Assembly (NCBI RefSeq): GCF_019602855.1
Contig: NZ_CP080767.1
Location: forward strand, 3,038,001 to 3,102,000
Direction: 5' to 3'
Source: Cupriavidus pinatubonensis
Lineage (GTDB): Bacteria > Pseudomonadota > Gammaproteobacteria > Burkholderiales > Burkholderiaceae
DNA length: 64,000 nt
The notes beneath the pieces are model-generated. The model did not search any database. It had not been told where the DNA came from and saw only the letters and a program-made list of their open reading frames with translations. Shown here piece by piece: positions 59,686 through 64,000 of the stretch. How positions within the stretch are numbered: position 1 is the first letter of the stretch; every line of letters begins with the position of its first letter. Made by a program: the position numbers and the translations under genes.

Positions 59686-59712
59686 GTAACCATACGGCGC
59701 GGCCGAATTGTA

Positions 59713-60903
59713 TCAGGCGTAGCGGCGCAGGCGCAGCGAAAAATCGTGCAGCGCCTGGATACCACTAGCCTCGGCACGATGGCACCAGGCCTGCAGCTGC
59801 TGCAGCAGCTGCTCGCGCGTCAGGTTCGAACGGCCCCAGATGGCGGCCAGTTCACGTCGCATTTCCACGAACGTGTGCAGCGACTTGCTCTGCTCGACGA
59901 TGCTCGCGAGCTGCTGGCGCTGCGGCGCGGCCAGCTTGGCCTCTTCGCGGTGGAACCACTTGCTGGCCGGCTTGAACGTGCGGTACTCGGCAACGCGGCC
60001 TTCCTTCAGTTGTTCCAGCTCTTGGCGGAACGCGCTCTTCACGGCCTTGGCGTAGCGTGCCATTACGTCATAGCGGTTGGCGATGATCGCTTCCAGCGTG
60101 TTCTCGTCGACCGGGCGCGCTTCCACCAGGCGAGCCTTGGGCGGCGTCTTCTTCACCTTGGCGAGGCCTACGGCTTGCATCGCGCGGATATAACCCCAAC
60201 CCACATCGAACTCGTACCACTTGATCGAAAACTTCGCCGAAGTCGGGTACGTGTGGTGGTTGTTGTGCAGCTCTTCGCCACCGATGACCAGGCCCCACGG
60301 CGAGACATTGGTCGATGCATCCTCGCAATCGTAGTTGCGGTAGCCCCACCAGTGGCCCAGGCCGTTGATGACGCCGGCAGCGTTGATGGGGATCCACAGC
60401 ATCTGCACGGCCCAGACGGTCATGCCGATCACGCCGAACAGCGCCAGGTCGATGATCAGCATCAGGCCGACGCCCTGCCAGCCGAAGCGCGAGTACACAT
60501 TGCGCTCGACCCAGTCGTTCGGGCAGCCATGGCCGAACTTGGCGATGGTTTCCTTGTTCTTGGCCTCGGCGCGGTACAGCTCGGCGCCTTCCAGCAGCAC
60601 CTTGCGGATGCCACGGGTCTGCGGGCTGTGCGGATCATCCTCGGTCTCGCATTTGGCGTGGTGCTTGCGGTGGATCGCGGTCCACTCGCGCGTGACCATG
60701 CCCGTGGTCAGCCAGAGCCAGAAGCGGAAGAAATGCTGGGCAATCGGGTGCAAGTCCAGCGAGCGGTGCGCCATGCACCGATGCAGGAAGATGGTGACGC
60801 CCGCGATGGTGATGTGCGTCACCACCAGCGTGTAGATCACGATCTCCCACCAGGACCAGTTGGCAAGGCCATTCGCGGCCCAGTCAAGAATAGTGTCGAA
60901 CAA
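59713..60903 (-). CDS. Acyl-CoA/acyl-lipid delta-9 type fatty acid desaturase
   Basis: A 396-residue membrane desaturase with the three His boxes HRCMAH (about 43-48), HRKHHA (about 82-87) and HNNHHTYP (about 213-220), which bind the di-iron centre that inserts a double bond into saturated acyl chains, and membrane segments around residues 10-38 and 145-180. The C-terminal 130 residues are a soluble extension. A TTG start at 60903 is proposed: GGAG lies 8 nt upstream and the protein then begins MFDTILDWAANGL, as in homologues; reading frames further upstream do not look coding. Confidence 0.9.
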   Translation of the reverse strand: MFDTILDWAANGLANWSWWEIVIYTLVVTHITIAGVTIFLHRCMAHRSLDLHPIAQHFFRFWLWLTTGMVTREWTAIHRKHHAKCETEDDPHSPQTRGIRKVLLEGAELYRAEAKNKETIAKFGHGCPNDWVERNVYSRFGWQGVGLMLIIDLALFGVIGMTVWAVQMLWIPINAAGVINGLGHWWGYRNYDCEDASTNVSPWGLVIGGEELHNNHHTYPTSAKFSIKWYEFDVGWGYIRAMQAVGLAKVKKTPPKARLVEARPVDENTLEAIIANRYDVMARYAKAVKSAFRQELEQLKEGRVAEYRTFKPASKWFHREEAKLAAPQRQQLASIVEQSKSLHTFVEMRRELAAIWGRSNLTREQLLQQLQAWCHRAEASGIQALHDFSLRLRRYA

Positions 60904-61263
60904 ACTCTGTTCTCCGTCAGTTAAACAGGGGCTTTCCTTTGCGGCTGCCCCGGCGCCGTGCCCAACGCGCAGAAAAAAGACTGCAAATCTACTGATTGCG
61001 ATTTGGTCTGGCGTCCGCCACGGACCCGCCATCCGTTGGCGGGAACCCCTGGCGCGCAGTTCCGGCGCCGGCGTTGGCAGGCGGGACAGGCACGAGCCGC
61101 TGCAATCTGGCGGCTGTCTGGTGTGGGGGCGGGATGGTAAACCCGCGACAACCCGGCATTCTACCGGATCATGCAGGTCTGAGTCATACGCTTTTTCCCC
61201 GAGTTTGACGGGCACGCTTCATTTTTGTTCCCTTGTGAAGCGCCCGCCTGTTTCCTTATACAG
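60904..61263. other. 360-bp upstream region of the desaturase gene
   Basis: No gene is supported. An AT-rich island (60970-61012) contains the inverted repeat CAAATC-N10-GATTTG (60984-61005) 81-102 bp upstream of the desaturase start, a candidate operator or promoter site. Near 61205-61247, GAAGCG and CGCTTC repeats (with GGGC/GCCC) could form a hairpin after the MscS gene. No -35/-10 pair is certain. Confidence 0.45.
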
Positions 61264-62637
61264 TCATGCCTGATTCGCCACTTCTACGGCTTGCGCGGAG
61301 GCGTCACTCAACGACTGAAAGTGACCATTGGTCAACACACGGACCTCGCGCTGGGGATAAGGAATGGAGATGCCGTGCTCGCGCAGCGTCCGCCAGATCG
61401 CGCGGTTCATGGCGGATTGCACGCCAAGCTTGCCGTTCTGCGGATCGGCGATATAAACCGCGACTTCATATTCGATGCCGCTGTCAGCAAACAGAACCAA
61501 GAACGCCGCCGGTGCCGGATCCTGCAGCACTCGAGGCAGTTCGCGGACACATTCCGTCAGCAGCATGATCACAGTCTCAGGATCGGCGCCGTAATCAGCC
61601 TGCACGCGTGTTGCCACGCGGACATTGGTGTTCGAAAACGAGTGGTTTTGCACTGATTGGGCCACCAGCTGCTCGTTCGGCACCAGCGTCTCGCCATCGC
61701 CATTGCGGACGACCGTGTAGCGGGTGCGGATCTGCGAGACGATGCCCGTGCACTTGTCCACCGTGATCTGATCGCCAAGTTTCACGGAACGATCGAGCAG
61801 GATGATGAAGCCCGAAATATAGTTACTGGCGATTTTCTGCAAGCCAAGACCAAGGCCAACACCCAGCGCGCCGCCAAACACCGACAACACCGTCAGGTCG
61901 ATACCGACCAGGGACAGGCTCAGCAGCAGTGACACCAGCAGCAGCAGCGCCTTGGAAATGCGTGTCAGCACCACCTTCAGGTTCACGTCGAGGCTGGCCG
62001 AGCGCATCAGGCGCTCTTCCAGCCAAGATCCGAACCACATCGCGACCAGCACGGTCAGCAGGATCCACACCACGGCCATCAGAATGTCTGCAAGGCTCAC
62101 CTTCTGCTTGCCGAGCGAGAAGCGCATGGCCTCCATCCACTTGGTCACCTCCGGCAACACCCCCAGCACATACAGCGCCATGGCCACCCACACCAGCGTA
62201 GTCAGCACCTTCTCGACAAGGAGCAGCATGCCGTGCAACTGGCCGCTGCCCGAGAGCACCCGGCGCAGGATGTAGAAGGTGAAGTACAGCGACGTGATGC
62301 CAAATAACGGCACGAGCGCGAGCCGCAGCACGCTGATCGCCATGACAGGCTCCAGCACGAAGCGGGCCGTCATGACCAGCAGCCAGCCGAACAGCGGGAA
62401 CATCGCCCGCTCAAGGCTGGCCGCGGCGAAGCGCAGCGAGAAGCTGGAGGCGGCGTAGTGTTTCTCGAGCCGCTTGTCGACAAAACGCGCGAGCGGCCAG
62501 GCGGCCAGCAGGCAGCCGGCCAGCACGACAAGTTGCCAGATGAAGCCGGGCCCGCCTGCGTCCCGCATCAAGTCGTCGAGCATTCTGCCGAACGTCGCGT
62601 GCGAAGCCGTCAGGTCCGTTAATGGGTTTCCGTTCAT
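61264..62637 (-). CDS. Mechanosensitive ion channel of the MscS family
   Basis: A 457-residue inner-membrane protein: about six membrane segments in residues 25-275, then the MscS pore helix and beta domain (FGGALGVGLGLGLQKIASNY near residue 250, and the LLDRSVKLGDQITVDKCTG stretch) and a C-terminal alpha/beta domain. The Gly/Ala-rich pore pattern is intact, so it probably opens under membrane tension or serves osmotic adaptation. Longer than E. coli MscS (286 aa) by extra N-terminal spans, like YbdG/YnaI relatives. Confidence 0.88.
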   Translation of the reverse strand: MNGNPLTDLTASHATFGRMLDDLMRDAGGPGFIWQLVVLAGCLLAAWPLARFVDKRLEKHYAASSFSLRFAAASLERAMFPLFGWLLVMTARFVLEPVMAISVLRLALVPLFGITSLYFTFYILRRVLSGSGQLHGMLLLVEKVLTTLVWVAMALYVLGVLPEVTKWMEAMRFSLGKQKVSLADILMAVVWILLTVLVAMWFGSWLEERLMRSASLDVNLKVVLTRISKALLLLVSLLLSLSLVGIDLTVLSVFGGALGVGLGLGLQKIASNYISGFIILLDRSVKLGDQITVDKCTGIVSQIRTRYTVVRNGDGETLVPNEQLVAQSVQNHSFSNTNVRVATRVQADYGADPETVIMLLTECVRELPRVLQDPAPAAFLVLFADSGIEYEVAVYIADPQNGKLGVQSAMNRAIWRTLREHGISIPYPQREVRVLTNGHFQSLSDASAQAVEVANQA

Positions 62638-62712
62638 GGGAATTCTGCCTGGATACCCTGTCGCCGCACCGGCAGCCGCGCGAACCGCGCGAGTGCCGGT
62701 GGGATGGGGAGA

Positions 62713-63990
62713 TTACTGCGTACGCTCCAGCACGGCGGCGAAGAAGCCGTCGGTCTGATGCAGATGGGGATACAGCGCGAACATGTCGCCTTCTGTCTGC
62801 AACGCGGGCACTTCGATCTTTTGCTCGGCCAGCACTTCCGTCGCCGGGACCAGCCGGAAAGTCGGGTGTTTGGCGAGGAAGTCTCGAACGATCGCCTCAT
62901 TCTCCGCCTCAAGCACACTGCAAGTGGCATACACCACTCGCCCCCCACCTTTGACGAGCCGTGCCGCAGCCTCGAGGATCGCGCTCTGCTTGGCGGTCAG
63001 CTCAAGCACCGATTCGGGGTTCTGGCGCCACTTCAGGTCGGGATTGCGCCGCAGCGTCCCGAGCCCGCTGCACGGCGCGTCTACCAGCACGCGGTCGATC
63101 TTGCCCGCCAGGCGCTTGACCTTGGCATCGCGCTCCGAGTCGATCAGCACCGGGTGCACGTTCGACAAACCGCTGCGCGCAAGCCGCGGCTTCAGGTTGG
63201 CAAGCCGCTTTTCCGACACATCGAAGGCATAGAGTCGGCCAGTCGAGCGCATGGCCACGCCAAGCGCCAAGGTCTTGCCGCCTGCGCCGGCACAGAAATC
63301 GACGACCATCTCGCCGCGCTTCGGTCCTACCAGGCTGCACAGCAGCTGGCTACCCTCATCCTGGACTTCCACCAGGCCGTTCACGAACATCGGCAACTGG
63401 TTCAGCGCAGGCTTGCCTTGCATGCGGATGCCGGCGGGAGCCATCGGCGTGGGCTCGGCACGCAAACCTGCCGCCTCGAGCTCGGCGAGTGCTGCCTCGC
63501 GCGTGGTCTTGATGAGATTTACACGCAGATCCAACGGCGCCGGGCGCAACCAGGCGTCGCCAAGCGCCGACGTAAAGGCTTCGCCATGGCGCGCCACGAG
63601 GTTATCGAACAGCCACTCGGGCAGGTTCGCCCGTACACGCGGCGACAGGCTCGATCGCTCGATCGTGGTCAGGCGGTCCAGCCACTCGGCCTCGTCGGGA
63701 TAGAGGAACGGCGTAAGCGTATCGCGGCCCAGTGTTGCCGCCAGGCCCAGCAGCGCCAGGCGGCGCGAGGCCGAACCGGTGCCGCTTTCGGCAAACTGAC
63801 CGAACTCCACGCGCCGGCGCAGCACCGCGTAGACCGCCTCGGCAATGATGCCGCGCTCGCGATGGCCAAGCTTGCTGTTCTCGCGGAAGTAATAGCTCAC
63901 CACGGCGTCGGCCGGACGCGCAAACAGCATGACCTTGCCGAGCAGCCGGTCGATATGCTGGATATGGGACGCGTGCAGGCCTCCGTGCAC
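62713..63990 (-). CDS. RsmB/NOP family RNA (cytosine-5-)-methyltransferase
   Basis: At least 425 residues, with an N-terminal RNA-binding region (about 1-150), a SAM site DFCAGAGGKTLALG near residue 234, and two cysteines of the m5C mechanism in VDAPCSGLG (about 302) and VYATCSVLE (about 358). This matches RsmB/RsmF/NOP-type enzymes that methylate C5 of cytosine in rRNA or tRNA. The apparent start is GTG at 63990, but the frame stays open to the window edge, so the N-terminus may lie beyond it. Missing the NusB-like N-terminal domain of RsmB in full; naming stays at family level. Confidence 0.88.
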   Translation of the reverse strand: MHGGLHASHIQHIDRLLGKVMLFARPADAVVSYYFRENSKLGHRERGIIAEAVYAVLRRRVEFGQFAESGTGSASRRLALLGLAATLGRDTLTPFLYPDEAEWLDRLTTIERSSLSPRVRANLPEWLFDNLVARHGEAFTSALGDAWLRPAPLDLRVNLIKTTREAALAELEAAGLRAEPTPMAPAGIRMQGKPALNQLPMFVNGLVEVQDEGSQLLCSLVGPKRGEMVVDFCAGAGGKTLALGVAMRSTGRLYAFDVSEKRLANLKPRLARSGLSNVHPVLIDSERDAKVKRLAGKIDRVLVDAPCSGLGTLRRNPDLKWRQNPESVLELTAKQSAILEAAARLVKGGGRVVYATCSVLEAENEAIVRDFLAKHPTFRLVPATEVLAEQKIEVPALQTEGDMFALYPHLHQTDGFFAAVLERTQ

Positions 63991-64000
63991 GCGCGTGGGC

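Noticed and set aside
1..64000. CRISPR arrays, insertion sequences, prophage or integrase genes
   Set aside because: None seen on either strand; no regularly spaced repeats and no transposase or integrase motifs in any plausible frame.

Overview
The window reads as a stretch of the main chromosome of a beta-proteobacterium of the Burkholderiaceae, most likely Cupriavidus or a close relative (Ralstonia group). The grounds are the high GC content with GC-rich third codon positions, a DUF2486 protein beside holC, a TSUP-cysI-DUF934-cysHDN-cobA sulfur operon divergent from a CysB-type regulator, rpmB-rpmG next to radC, and a complete five-step hut pathway. The genus is inferred from gene content, not from a search. 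Nearly all sequence is coding; no insertion sequence, prophage or CRISPR array was seen.

Layout. 1-5701: end of a pqi/MCE lipid-transport operon, DUF2486-holC-pepA on the minus strand, and the divergent LPS-export pair lptF-lptG. 5718-8740: cbiX, then a bufferin-type copper-peptide operon (bufA precursor, bufB DUF692 enzyme, bufC partner, DoxX membrane protein) closed by a terminator. 8794-16942: assimilatory sulfate reduction (cobA, cysN, cysD, cysH, DUF934, cysI, TSUP permease) and cysB. 17039-24641: mixed housekeeping and accessory genes (methyltransferases, an orphan ABC binding protein, a beta-hydroxyacid dehydrogenase, an alpha/beta hydrolase, an HNH protein, tRNA-Leu, an FMN reductase, an M48 lipoprotein). 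24935-30127: two tandem AspT-type exchangers followed by aspartate 4-decarboxylase. 30254-31723: cardiolipin synthase.

31769-42679: histidine utilisation, all on the minus strand: an ABC importer plus hutC, then hutH-U-D-I-F-G. Three copies of a TGTATA-type palindrome sit at the two hut promoters and further upstream, so HutC probably controls both transcription units. 42991-46983: an SDR protein, a flavoferredoxin reductase, an argD-like aminotransferase preceded by a separate promoter, an Arg-rich leader peptide and an intrinsic terminator (candidate attenuator), and a small EF-hand protein. 47155-52199: branched-chain amino acid importer livF-G-M-H and livK, with a terminator between livK and livH. 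52820-64000: ispH, fkpB, radC, rpmB-rpmG, nadB convergent with nadA-nadC, a fatty acid desaturase, an MscS channel and an RsmB-type rRNA methyltransferase that reaches the window edge.

The most interesting items are the bufferin operon with a candidate ECF-type promoter, the Arg-rich leader/terminator ahead of the aminotransferase, the HutC operator set with an importer of unassigned substrate, the AspT pair with AspD, and several unexplained dyad structures in intergenic DNA (22912-22978, 30131-30196, 52275-52403, 60984-61005). All functional calls come from reading motifs and gene order; no database search was run.
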